Shown here in pieces: positions 1-9,900 of a stretch of 64,000 nucleotides of DNA. The DNA is taken from assembly GCA_963722575.1 (NCBI GenBank), contig CAVRNR010000006.1, positions 124,001-188,000 on the forward strand, written 5' to 3'. Within the stretch, counting starts at the first letter, position 1, and every line of letters starts with the position of its first letter. The notes under the pieces were generated by a model. That model saw nothing but the letters and a program-made list of their open reading frames with translations. It had not been told where the DNA came from and ran no database searches. The stretch is from Fen-178 sp963722575 (lineage in GTDB: Bacteria > Acidobacteriota > Terriglobia > Bryobacterales > Bryobacteraceae). Position numbers and translations under genes: made by a program.

Positions 1-2
1 CG

Positions 3-1244
3 CAGGTGGGTCTCTACCACCCGGTCAACAGCATGTGGATGGGCGACGAAGAAGCCGACCCCAGCACGACGAAGCTGGGCTGGCAGTTGTATGAACACCA
101 GGTGGAGTGGGATTACTTCGACGAGCAATCGCTCAGCTCGGTGGCCACTATCGCCGATGGCGGTTTCAAGGATCTCAGCGGCCAGGTCTTCCGGGCTATC
201 GTGGTTCCGTCCTCGTCGGTGATCACGCGGACCGGTCTGGAGCGTTTTAGGGCGTTCGTCAAAGCCGGCGGCAAGGTGATCTTCGTGGGCGAGACGCCGA
301 AGATAGTGGTGGACAAGACGTTTCTGAATGCCAAGGACGTGCCCGACCTGAGCTTCGCGACGCTGATCGAGCCTTCGGGCGACATCACGGCGCGCGTGCT
401 CGCGGCGCTGCCCAAGCCGGATGTGAAGCTGGACGCCGAGTTTCCGCGATTGACGTACGCGCACCGGACCTGGAGCGACGGCGATATGTACCTCTTCTTC
501 AATGAGAGCGACAAAGAAGAATCGCGCGTCGCAACCATCGCCGGGCACGGCCAGGCGCAGGCGTGGGACCTGGGCACGGGCGAGATTCATGCTATGTCCG
601 CCGCCACGGCGGCGGGCGATTCCGTGCGTTTTCCGCTGGTGCTGGGACCCTACGAAGCGAAAGTGGTTGTAGTCGGGCCGCTTCCCGCTGGGGTAGCCGC
701 TCCGGAGCCCTCTTTTGCATCCAGCGATACGCTCGCGGAACTGGGCGGAGACTGGGCCTTGGATCTGAATGGCAAGCAGGTCGACACGCCGCTGAAATCG
801 TGGGAAGATCTGGGCACGACATCGTTTGCGGGTCCGGCCACGTATCGCAAGCAGTTCACGGCCGCCGCCGCGCCGGCGGGGAAGCGGGTGTATTTGGAAA
901 TCGGCGATGTGCACGATTACGCCAAGGTGAAGGTGAACGGGAAGGAATTCGAAGCACACGCCTGGCAACCCTACCGTTGGGACATCACCAGCGCTCTGAA
1001 GACCGGCTCCAATGATTTGGAGGTACAGGTGTACGCGACGGCCTCGGGCCGTGGAGGCATGGGGGCGCCTCCGGCTGCGGCTGGCGCGGCTGGCGGCGGC
1101 CGAGGCGGCCGAGGCGGCCGAGGCGGCAGGGGGCAGGGCGCTCCGGGCGCGGCTCCCGTATACGGCGCCGCGCCGGCGAACCGCGGCGGTGCGTCGCCGG
1201 CGACTTCGGGCCTATTGGGTCCGGTTCGTCTGGTGGCGCGGTAG
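3..1244 (+). CDS. GH106-like secreted glycoside hydrolase, C-terminal part (partial)
   Basis: The reading frame is already open at the left edge, so only the last 413 or so residues are seen. They match the C-terminal half of the two other large hydrolases in this window (ending at 6113 and 13481) almost residue for residue, for example GLYHP.NSMWMGD and ATIADGGFKDLSGQVFRAI. The visible part holds a Rossmann-like region in which an amidotransferase-like fold is plausible, then a jelly-roll domain near the end (YRKQF, KVNGKEFEAHAWQPYRWDI). That fold is usual at the C-terminus of GH106/GH2-like enzymes. Just before the last strand (SGLLGPVRLVAR) lies a Gly/Arg/Ala-rich insert coded by three copies of a 9-bp unit at 1101-1127. 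The catalytic half is outside the window. The family assignment comes from the complete paralogues and is moderate. Confidence 0.8.
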   Translation, partial: QVGLYHPVNSMWMGDEEADPSTTKLGWQLYEHQVEWDYFDEQSLSSVATIADGGFKDLSGQVFRAIVVPSSSVITRTGLERFRAFVKAGGKVIFVGETPKIVVDKTFLNAKDVPDLSFATLIEPSGDITARVLAALPKPDVKLDAEFPRLTYAHRTWSDGDMYLFFNESDKEESRVATIAGHGQAQAWDLGTGEIHAMSAATAAGDSVRFPLVLGPYEAKVVVVGPLPAGVAAPEPSFASSDTLAELGGDWALDLNGKQVDTPLKSWEDLGTTSFAGPATYRKQFTAAAAPAGKRVYLEIGDVHDYAKVKVNGKEFEAHAWQPYRWDITSALKTGSNDLEVQVYATASGRGGMGAPPAAAGAAGGGRGGRGGRGGRGQGAPGAAPVYGAAPANRGGASPATSGLLGPVRLVAR

Positions 1245-1274
1245 AGGTTGAGAAGCTGTTAAAGTTCGCGAGTT

Positions 1275-1347
1275 GACAGACGGAAGCGTCTGTCCCACTT
1301 TGGCCCACAAGGCTTGCGTTTTTGTGGGGCAGGCGCTCCCGCCTGCC
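1275..1347. repeat. Pair of small hairpin repeats with CCCAC tails
   Basis: Two elements of the same design lie in opposite orientation between the first two hydrolase genes. At 1275-1298 an 8-bp stem GACAGACG/CGTCTGTC closes a GAAG loop and is followed by CCCAC. At 1324-1347, read on the minus strand, stem GGCAGGCG/CGCCTGCC closes GGAG and is followed by CCCAC. No T-run follows, so these look like dispersed intergenic repeats rather than plain terminators. Similar units occur at 23717-23739 and 57817-57864. Confidence 0.6.
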
Positions 1348-1369
1348 AACCGTTTCGAAGGAGTCTCAC

Positions 1370-1395
1370 ATGAAGAAGGTTCTGAGTACGCTAGC
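1370..1395 (+). other. Severed 5' end of the second hydrolase gene
   Basis: A GGAG ribosome binding site at 1360-1363 precedes ATG at 1370, and the codons read MKKVLST before the IS1634 element begins at 1396. Removing the element together with one copy of the 6-bp target GCTAGC joins these codons in frame to 3377 onward. The join gives a standard signal peptide, MKKVLSTLAVIPLLAAVLPA, directly ahead of QRPWQQITVPSV, the same mature start as in the paralogue at 10692. This fragment is therefore the original start of the gene whose body lies at 3371-6113. Confidence 0.85.
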
Positions 1396-3370
1396 CCAAG
1401 TTCCGCAGTTGGAAGAATAAACTCTTTGCTTTCAAGCGCCGCATGGGCGAGTTTCCACTACATTGCCGCTCGTTCCAGTGCGCTGGGCAGCTTCAGGCCG
1501 AGCCGCTGGAGCAAGATCTGCTGGTGCTCGGTGGCCCGGCTGATGCAACGCTTGCGGATCACTTGCCCGGATCTGGTCGGCAGCACCACATCGACCATCG
1601 CGATCTCCGACAGGGCCTCGAACACTTGCCTCGGTTCGTCTCCCAGTCCCGCCTCGCGGCAACTCGCGGCGAGAGTCTTCCAGAGCACATAGGCCAAAAA
1701 GCAAACCAGGATGTGGGCCTGCACTCGATCTTCTTTCTGATGCCGCACCGGGCGGATCCCCAGGTCGGACTTGTGAATGTGAAACGCTGCCTCGGCCTCG
1801 GTCAACTGGATGTAGGCCCGCCACAGATCTTCCGGGCTCCAATCGGTCACGTTGCTGCGCAGCACGTAACAGCCCTCACTCAAGCGCGCCCACTCTCTCC
1901 AGGCTTCCACCTTCGACCACCGCAGGCGAGCGAACCCGCCGCCGTCCGTTTCCACTTTCACTTCGAACAGCGCGGCCGCTCGCGTGTTCCGCCCCAGCAA
2001 CCGGCCCACTCGTGTGGCGATCGTCACCGGCTTCTGTTTCTTCTTCAGGCAACTGGTCTGGATCTTTCCGAGGCCTTCCTCAATGCGCTTCTCGAAACGC
2101 TCGTGCATGGCCTGCTCTTTGGCCCGCCGCTCCGCGCTGCGGCACAGGATGAAAACCTCCTCCCCGCCCGGCGCCGGTGTGATGCGAACTTCCAGCCCCG
2201 CATGCACCAACCGCCAGTCTTCGCTCAGCAACTCCTGCTCGAACTTGCGCATGGAGTTCTTCGCCGTCCCTACGATGTAGCGCCGCCCACCTTCGCGCAG
2301 GAACTCCACGTTGTCCTCGCCCGCCATCCCGCGGTCCATGACCCAGATCCGGCTAGCCCGGCCATAGAGCCCTTCGATGTGCCCGACCATCTCTTCCAGC
2401 GTGGTGGCGTCGTTGCGATTGCCGGCGAAGATCTCGTAGCCCAGCGGCATCCCGCAACGGCTCACTACCAGGGCGATGTTGACTTGCTTGCAGTCCGGCC
2501 GATGGTCGCGCGAATAGCCCCGCTGCGCTTGCGAGTTCTTCTCCGCCTGACCTTCAAAGTACGTGCTGGTCACGTCATACAGCAGCAGATCGTAGTCCAG
2601 CTCGAACAACTCTCCCAGCTTCTCCTTCAGGTGTTTCTCCAGCGCCGGCTTGTGCGGCAGCAAAGCATCCAGCGCCCGGTACAAGCGGTCCTCGTTGACC
2701 TTCTCGACCGGCACACTCAACAGGTCCGGTAGCGCGCTGGATTCGTAGAACCGCTCTGCCCAGTGCAACTCACTGGAGGGGTCGCACAGTTGCCCGAGCA
2801 CCAGCACTGTCGCCATCAGCGGCCAGGGAATCTCTTCTCGTCCTTGGGGCAGCTTCTCTTCCAGAAAGCGATCCAGATCCAGCCGGCGCAGCAGCTCCAG
2901 CCCCAGCCAGGGGCCGCCGAATTTCCGGCTGCGCTCGACATGCACCCGCTTCACATCGACTTCCACCCATTCCGGCTGAGCCTCCAGAAACAAGCTGCCC
3001 TGCTGGGTGGTCCTCCCTTCGGCACAGCGCTTCACTCCCAGGCGGCCACGTTCATCCATCGCGCCCAGCCAAGCCACCACGCGCTGCCGCGGTCCGCGCT
3101 GGGTGCGATAGCTCTCTACCAGGGCCCAGTAAGCGTGGCGCTTGCCGTCCTTCCTCCGATAGCAGGGCCGCACGTACATAGCTCCATACTACGGATCTAC
3201 GGCTCCGATTCAAGAGGGTTGGTCGTCACTACATCGGCTTTTCGGAACTCTGAAACTCAGCCGCGGCAACAGCGTGATGGAAACAAAAGACGGCTCTCTT
3301 GTCCGCTGGGTTCGGCAGCCTTAAAACAGGCCAAAAAAAGTTGCGGAGTCACCTCAACTGCGGAAGTTGG
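1396..3370 (-). mobile_element. IS1634-family insertion sequence, 1975 bp
   Basis: The element has 16-bp terminal inverted repeats with one mismatch, CCAAGTTCCGCAGTTG at 1396-1411 and the complement of CCAACTTCCGCAGTTG at 3355-3370. It is flanked by a perfect 6-bp direct repeat GCTAGC (1390-1395 and 3371-3376), which fits the 5-6 bp duplications of the IS1634 group. The target is itself a palindrome, so the terminal repeat first appears to be 23 bp long. It carries one transposase gene in the minus orientation and no passenger gene. It sits inside the signal-peptide codons of a glycoside hydrolase. Confidence 0.9.
1458..3179 (-). CDS. IS1634-family DDE transposase
   Basis: This 573-residue protein catalyses cut-and-paste movement of the element that surrounds it. 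The RNase H-like core shows a first catalytic Asp in LLLYDVTSTYFEG, a second in IWVMDRGM and the family's C-terminal Glu region in YIQLTEAEAAFHIHKSDLGI, which has the Y-x-x-x-T-E-x-E pattern of the IS4 superfamily. The N-terminus (MYVRPCYRRKDGKRHAYWALVES) is typical of IS1634 transposases, which first read a short DNA-binding region. The length is normal, no stop or frameshift is seen and the ends of the element are nearly matched, so the copy looks intact and young. The start ATG lies 191 bp inside the right end, leaving room for a promoter. Confidence 0.92.
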   Translation of the reverse strand: MYVRPCYRRKDGKRHAYWALVESYRTQRGPRQRVVAWLGAMDERGRLGVKRCAEGRTTQQGSLFLEAQPEWVEVDVKRVHVERSRKFGGPWLGLELLRRLDLDRFLEEKLPQGREEIPWPLMATVLVLGQLCDPSSELHWAERFYESSALPDLLSVPVEKVNEDRLYRALDALLPHKPALEKHLKEKLGELFELDYDLLLYDVTSTYFEGQAEKNSQAQRGYSRDHRPDCKQVNIALVVSRCGMPLGYEIFAGNRNDATTLEEMVGHIEGLYGRASRIWVMDRGMAGEDNVEFLREGGRRYIVGTAKNSMRKFEQELLSEDWRLVHAGLEVRITPAPGGEEVFILCRSAERRAKEQAMHERFEKRIEEGLGKIQTSCLKKKQKPVTIATRVGRLLGRNTRAAALFEVKVETDGGGFARLRWSKVEAWREWARLSEGCYVLRSNVTDWSPEDLWRAYIQLTEAEAAFHIHKSDLGIRPVRHQKEDRVQAHILVCFLAYVLWKTLAASCREAGLGDEPRQVFEALSEIAMVDVVLPTRSGQVIRKRCISRATEHQQILLQRLGLKLPSALERAAM

Positions 3371-6113
3371 GCTAGCGGTCATTCCGTTGCTGGCCGCAGT
3401 CTTGCCGGCGCAACGGCCCTGGCAACAAATCACGGTTCCGTCGGTGCGCGACGTGGCCGCCAACTTCAAAGCACCGCCGCACTATTACGGCGCTATCCAG
3501 CCCTTTATGGGTTGGAACGGTCCGGACGCCAAGGAACGGATGGCCAGAATCGTCCAGGATCTCGACCGGCTCTCGGCCAATGGCGTCTTCATAGTGAACA
3601 TGTCGCCGGGACGCGGCGCGCCGGAGTACCTTTCGCCGGAGCACATGGCCCAGGTGAAGTTCGTGGTTCAGGAGGCCAAGAAGCGCGGGATGAAGCTGTG
3701 GATCCAGGACGAATGCGACTACCCCAGCGGGTTTGCCGGCGGCCTGATGATCAAAAAATACCCGCAACTCGCCATGCAGGGCATCATGGCCGACATCCAC
3801 GTCCGCGTCGCGCCCGGCCAGAGGTTCGCGATGCCGGTGCCGCCGGACACTCTCGCCATCATGGCAGTGGAGACAACCCGAGACCAACAATTACGCAACG
3901 TAATTCAGATTCCGATTCCCGCGGACGGCCAGCTCAAATATATCGTGCCGGCCGAAGGCACCACCCCGAATGAGCCGCATTACGACTGGGAGCTGGTCTT
4001 CGTACGGCACATTTACATCAGCTCGCCGACACGGGCCAGCAATCGCGAGGATGGCACCCGAGCCAAGGACGGCCTTTACTCCCTCATCGATTACCTGGAT
4101 CCGGAGGCCACCCGCGCGTTCCTTACGGTGACGCACGAGACCTACCGGCAGGCGGTCGGCGATGAGTTCGGCAACACCGTTCTGGGATTCTTTGGCGATG
4201 AGCCGGATTATTCCATCAGCGGCACGCCCTGGACACCCAAACTGCTGGAAGAGTTTCAGGCGCGGAAAGGGTACGATCTGAAGCCCTACATCTCCCAGTT
4301 CTTCGCCGGCAAACTGTCGGATGAAGCGCAGCGGGCCAAAGCCGACTACTGGGACGTCTGGAGCGGCATCTTCCAAAACAGCTTCTTCGGAGAGCAGGCC
4401 GCCTGGTGTAAGAAGTACAACGTGGAATACCTGGTACACCTGAACCACGAAGAGACCATGATGGCCCTGGTCCGAAGCGAGGGCGATTACTTCCGCGACA
4501 ACCGCTACGTGGAAGTGCCGGGAATCGATAATCTGAGCCAGCTTGTGCCCAGCGCCATCCACACGCCGGACGGAACGTGGCGGGTCAACAACAACTTCCC
4601 CAAAATCGCGTCCTCGGCGGCCCACCTGTTCGGCAAACCCAAGGTCTGGACCGAATCGGCCGGCGGACCGGGCATCGACGGCAAGTTCCAGTTGGATTTT
4701 CAAATGGTGCGGGGAGTGACCGAGCTGCAGATCCGCATCCCGGGCGGGCGCGGCTTCGGCGGGGAGACAACCGCGACGCCGCCGCAGGGCGCCATGCTGG
4801 CGTGGTACACCAACCGGGGCGGCTATCTGATGGGCATCGGACGCCCGGCCGCGCAGGTGGGTCTGTACCATCCCGCCAACAGCATGTGGATGGGCGACAA
4901 CGACGCCGACCTCAGCACCACCAAGCTGGGCTGGCAGTTGTACGAACACCAGGTGGGATGGGATTACTTCGACGAACAGTCGCTCAGCTCGGTGGCGACC
5001 ATCGCGGACGGCGGCTTCAAGGATCTCAGCGGGCAGGTCTTCCGGGCCATCGTGGTACCGTCCTCAACGGTGATCACGAAGACCGGCCTCGAGCGTTTTC
5101 AGGCCTTCGTCAAAGCCGGCGGCAAGGTGATCTTCGTGGGCAAGACTCCCACCCTTATAGTGGATAAGACGTTCCGGGATGCCAAGGGTCCGCCCGACCT
5201 GAGCTTCGCCACGCTGATCGAACCCTCCGGCGACATCACACCGCAGGTGATCGCGGCGCTTCCCAAACCGGATGTCAAGCTGGACGCCGAGTTCCCGCGA
5301 TTGACCTACGCGCACCGCACTTGGAGCGACGCCGACATGTACCTCTTCTTCAATGAGAGCAACAAGGAGGAATCGCGCACCGCAACCATCGCCGGGCACG
5401 GCCAGGCGCAAGTGTGGGATCTGGGCACGGGCGAGATTCACCCCATCGCGGGCGAGACTGCCGAAAACGATTCCGTGCGCGTTCCGCTGCTGCTGGAACC
5501 GTATGAGACGAAGGTCATAGTAGTCGGGCCGCTGCCCAGCGAGGTGGGCGCTCCGGAGCCGGCTTTGGTACCCGGCACTACTATGGCGGAACTGGACGGA
5601 GACTGGGCGCTGGATCTGAACGGCAAACAGGTGACCACGCCTCTGAAATCGTGGCAGGATCTGGGCACGTCATCGTTTGGCGGGCCGGCCACGTACCGCA
5701 AGCAGTTCACCGCTCCCACGGCGCCCGCGGGGAAACGGCTGTTTCTGGAAATCGCCGATGTGCGCGACTACGCCAAGGTCAAGTTGAACGGGAAGGAACT
5801 GGAAGCGCACGCCTGGCAACCGTATCGCTGGGACATCACTAACGCTTTGAAACCCGGCTCGAATGATCTGGAAATACAGGTGTACGCGGAGGCCGGAGGC
5901 CGCGGTCCTGGCGGTCCGCCGCCCGCTGCGGCTGGCGCTCCCGCTGCCGCGGGTGGCGGCCGAGGCGGCCGAGGCGGCAGGGGGCCAGGCGCCCCAGGCG
6001 CTCCAGGAGCCCCGGCTATGCCCCCCGGCGCCGCCCCCGCTGGAATGGGCCGCGGCGCCCCAACGCCGCCGGCTTCGGGCTTGCTCGGACCAGCCCGGCT
6101 GGTAGCGCGCTAA
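3371..6113 (+). pseudogene. GH106-like secreted hydrolase, split by IS1634 in its signal peptide
   Basis: This is the body of the second hydrolase; its first codons are at 1370-1395. Rejoined, it would be about 920 residues, against 929 for the paralogue at 10692. After the signal peptide come APPHYYGAIQPFMGWNG, a region with DECDYPSGFAGG resembling the GH106 DE..yPSG motif, LGFFGDEPDY, the HLNHEETM segment, VEVPGIDNLSQLVP, and a C-terminal jelly roll. A Gly/Arg/Ala/Pro-rich insert precedes SGLLGPARLVAR. The body has no other stop or frameshift, so the insertion is recent. The frame stays open back into the element to 2763, antisense to the transposase, but no normal start or signal peptide lies near. 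Any product would probably stay in the cytoplasm. The stop overlaps the stop of the opposing gene at 6110. Confidence 0.85.
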
Positions 6114-6616
6114 GGCTGCCCCTCGCCCGGAAGGCTCTGGGCTTGCTCACGCAGGATGTACAGGTGCGGCTCCTCCGGGGCCAATCGGATGGCCTCATTC
6201 AGGTCCCGGAGCGCCGCATCGAAGGACTGTTGCCGAAGGTACAACTCGCCGCGGTACTGGAAGGCCTGCCACAATTGAGGGCTCAGGCGGATGGTTTCCG
6301 TCAGCCGGGCGATGGCGGCATCGATCTGGCCCGACGATGCGAGCTGGATGGCTTGATCCAGCGTGGTTGCCGGGTCCGGAATAGGCGGACCTCTGCGCCG
6401 TCCGACGATGTGGAAATACGTGCCGAGCATCAGGCAGAGGCACGCAATCTCGGCGGCGCCATCGAATCCCCAAACGCCCAGGAAGAGCTTGCTGGCCGCC
6501 GGCATACTGGCAAAGAGAGCCGCCATGGCCCAAGCCATCCGGCTCCACTGGCGCGCCCGTTGGCGGTATGGTTGTCGAAACTCCGGGCGGGATTGATCCC
6601 CGTGATCTGCCGGCAT
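6110..6616 (-). CDS. Small membrane protein with TPR repeats
   Basis: The protein has 168 residues. A basic N-terminus is followed by two hydrophobic stretches (about residues 28-45 and 52-72) that should span the membrane. Residues 85-160 form about two tetratricopeptide repeats: TTLDQAIQLASSGQIDAAIARLTETI, then AFQYRGELYLRQQSFDAALRDLNEAIRLAPEE. TPR units mediate protein contacts; no catalytic motif is present and the partner is unknown. The gene converges on the interrupted hydrolase, and the two stop codons overlap by a few bases. Start choice is not supported by a strong ribosome binding site. Confidence 0.75.
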   Translation of the reverse strand: MPADHGDQSRPEFRQPYRQRARQWSRMAWAMAALFASMPAASKLFLGVWGFDGAAEIACLCLMLGTYFHIVGRRRGPPIPDPATTLDQAIQLASSGQIDAAIARLTETIRLSPQLWQAFQYRGELYLRQQSFDAALRDLNEAIRLAPEEPHLYILREQAQSLPGEGQP

Positions 6617-6725
6617 GTTTCCACGATAACGCAGTGCCGGGGAGGGCCTGGAATGCGGGCGCGGAGCATTTTCGGAATACCGAGTCTGGACTTGAAAAGT
6701 TTTTTCACCGCGTGGAATCTCCCCC

Positions 6726-6754
6726 TTGACACGGCTTTTGCCATCGAATACAAT
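6726..6754 (+). promoter_or_regulatory. Sigma-70-type promoter of the TonB receptor gene
   Basis: A consensus -35 TTGACA (6726-6731) and -10 TACAAT (6749-6754) are separated by exactly 17 bp. The expected start near 6761 leaves a leader of about 150 nt. A GGCGCC-containing hairpin lies at its very beginning (6765-6774 pairing with 6793-6803, one bulge). AAGGAGG lies just ahead of the ATG at 6910. Confidence 0.75.
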
Positions 6755-6909
6755 CGGCGCTGTATATCGGCGCCTACGTAAAACGCATAGGTGGCGCCGG
6801 ATAGTGGGTTTCGTGTATTGAGTTCGTCCGAAGGCGCGTTGCCGTCCCGAGGACGATTCCAGGGGTTAGGTTTCAAGCCGCAAAGGCTTAAGAACAAGGA
6901 GGTTTTCTC

Positions 6910-9900
6910 ATGCGTTTCTACCTGCCACATCGTGGTTCGGTAATACGACTGCTGTTTCTGTTTTTGATGACGATGGTCCTCGCGTTCGCTCAGACCGACC
7001 GCGGAACCATCACCGGGACCATTACGGATCCGACCGGCGCCGTGATCCCCGGTGCAACGCTTCTCGCCAGGGATACGGCGACGGGAGCGGAGTACAGCAC
7101 GGTCTCGACCGCGACCGGCAACTATACGATACCGTCGCTCATTGCGGGGAGCTACGATTTAACGGTAACGGCGGCTGGATTCGAGAAGTATGTCCAGCAC
7201 GGCATCACGGTTGAGGTGGTCCAGGTTTTGCGTGTCGATATCGTCCTGAAAGTCGGCTCGGCGACAGAATCCGTGACCATCACCGCCGACGCGCCATTGC
7301 TCAGAACGGAGAACGCCGAGATCAACGCCAACCTGAGCACGGACCGCGTGGATGCGCTGCCGAACACGACGACGAACGTGCGCGACCCGTTCGAGTTTGC
7401 CGGTATCATGCCGGGCGTGGTGGGCGGCGTGACGGCCCCCGCCGGGTCGGCCAATATCAAAGTCAACGGCTCGCCGGCGACCTCGTACCGGGTTCTCCTC
7501 GACGGCCAGGACATCACCAATGCGAACGAGGACCCGTCGCACACGCTGGAACAGCAACCGGCGGTGGAGGCGCTACAGGAATTCACGCTACAGAGCAGCA
7601 ACTTCTCGGCTGAATTCGGCCAGATCACCGGCGGCCTGTTCAACTTCACCACCAAGAGCGGCACCAACGGACTGCATGGCGTGGCATTCACCTTCGTGCG
7701 CAACGAAGATCTCAACGCGGGCAAAGCCTACACCATTTCGCCCGATCAGCCGACCCAACACACCAGGCCCGTATCGCGGGCCAAGAACTATGGCGGCGGC
7801 ATCGGCGGCCCCGTGGTCATCCCCAAAATATACAACGGCCGTAACAAGACTTTCTTCTTTGCCAACCTGGAACTGTACCGGACTTTCGGCGTGGGAACCG
7901 GCTATCAAACCATGCCTACCACTGCGGAGAGAACCGGGGATTTCAGCCAGGCGCTGGTGCAAAAGACGCTGGGCACCAACATCAATGGCGGAGCCATCCT
8001 GCAGAACATGATCTTCGATCCGAACACGAACACCACGGTGAATGGCCAGATCACGCGCACGCCCTTCCCGGGCAACGTCATCCCGACCAGCCGCCTCAAC
8101 GCGGTTGCGCTGACCATTCAGAACAACTGGATGGCGCTTCCCACGAATGGCAATTTGGTGAACAACTGGTACCAGGTTGCTCCGAGTATGGAGAAGCGGC
8201 ACATCCCCAGTCTCAAGCTCGACCAGAATGTAGGCGATAAATCGAAGTTCAGTTTCTATATGTCGAACTATCTGTACTACGCCAACGCCCGAGCCGACGC
8301 CCTGCCGGCGCCAATTTCTTCGCAGCGCAACCGGAAAATTTTCGCCGACACGTATGAGCTGCACTATGATTATATAGCCAGCCCCACAACGGTGCTGCAC
8401 TTCGGGTTTGGCTTCGTGCGCGGCGACCATAACGACAACTATCTGCCGGCCTCCCTGGCTTTCGTTCCGGCCTCGATTGGCCTGAACGGCAGCTATACCC
8501 CGGGCATGCCGGTGGTCGGCGGTCTTGGGAATTCGACGGTGGGCGGGTTCAGCACGGCTTACGGCATTGGGGTGGGCTCCCCGGTTGTGAACCTTGCCGA
8601 CAAGCCTACGTTGAACCTGAACGCTACCAACGTCCGCGGCAACCATACCTACAAGATCGGTCTACAGTGGAGATTGGACACGACCATCAACAAGAACGCC
8701 GTCGCGGCTCCCAGTTACAATTTCAGCGGCAACGAGACGGCTCTTCCGTATCTCCAGACCGCGACTGTAGGGGGTAATACCATCGGACTCCCGTACGCCA
8801 GTTATCTGCTAGGACTGGTGGATAGCGCCAGCGTTGGCCCCACACAAGATCCCGACTACCGCAAGACCTCGATGGCGTTGTACCTGCAAGACACCTGGAA
8901 GGTCACGCGCAAACTGACCCTCGACTATGGCATCCGGTGGGACCGCCAGACGGCACCGGAGGAAGCGTTTTACCGTAGCAGCATGTTCGCGCCGTCGATT
9001 CCGAACCCGACCGCTGGGGGTTTGCTCGGCGCGACGATTTATGAAGGGTACGGGGCGGGCAAATGCGACTGCCAATTCACGACCACGTATCCGTATGCCA
9101 TTGGCCCGCGGCTGGGCATCGCTTACCAGTTCGCTTCGAAGATGGTGTTGCGGATGGGTTGGGGCATTTCCTACGGCAACACGCCGGATGGCGCCGGCCC
9201 CACGCCGGTCGGCGTAGGCTGGAACCCGCTGAGCTTCTCTTCGACATCCTTCGGGCAGCCCGCGGTAATTTTTGGCGCAGGCTTGCCGTACACCACGAAT
9301 GACATTTTCGCGATTAACATGAGCCCGGGAATACGGCCGCAAGCGGGCCAGATCAACAACCCCCCGACCTATATGGATCGCAACGCGGGCCGTCCACCGA
9401 GGATTAATCAGTGGAACATCGCGATTCAGCGCGAAATCACCCCGAACATTTCCGGTGAGGTCGCGTACGTAGGCAACCATGGCGTGTGGCTCCAGTCGAG
9501 CAGTTACTGGGACCTGAACGCGCTGACTCCGCAGCGGATCGCCGCGGCCGGCCTGGATATTACCAACGCGGCCGACCGGACGTTACTGACGTCCCCACTG
9601 AATTCGACCTTGGCCGCTTCACGGGGATTCAGCACACCGCCGTACGCGGGATTCCCCATGACGTTGACCGTGGCGCAGAGCCTTCGGCCGTACCCGCAGT
9701 TCGGCAGCCTGGTGGAATCATGGGCGCCATTGGGCGACACCTGGTACGACGCTTTACAGGCGAAACTTACGAAACGCACGTCGTACGGTCTCGCCGTGAC
9801 GGTGGCGTACACCAAGTCGAAGACGCTGGATGTGGAAGCGGAAAACTACAATGGCGGCGGCGTAATCAACGACGAATACAACCGCCGGAACCTAAAGGCT

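Noticed and set aside
1273..2732. Plus-strand frames across the IS1634 element
   Set aside because: They are antisense to the transposase and have no recognisable motif.
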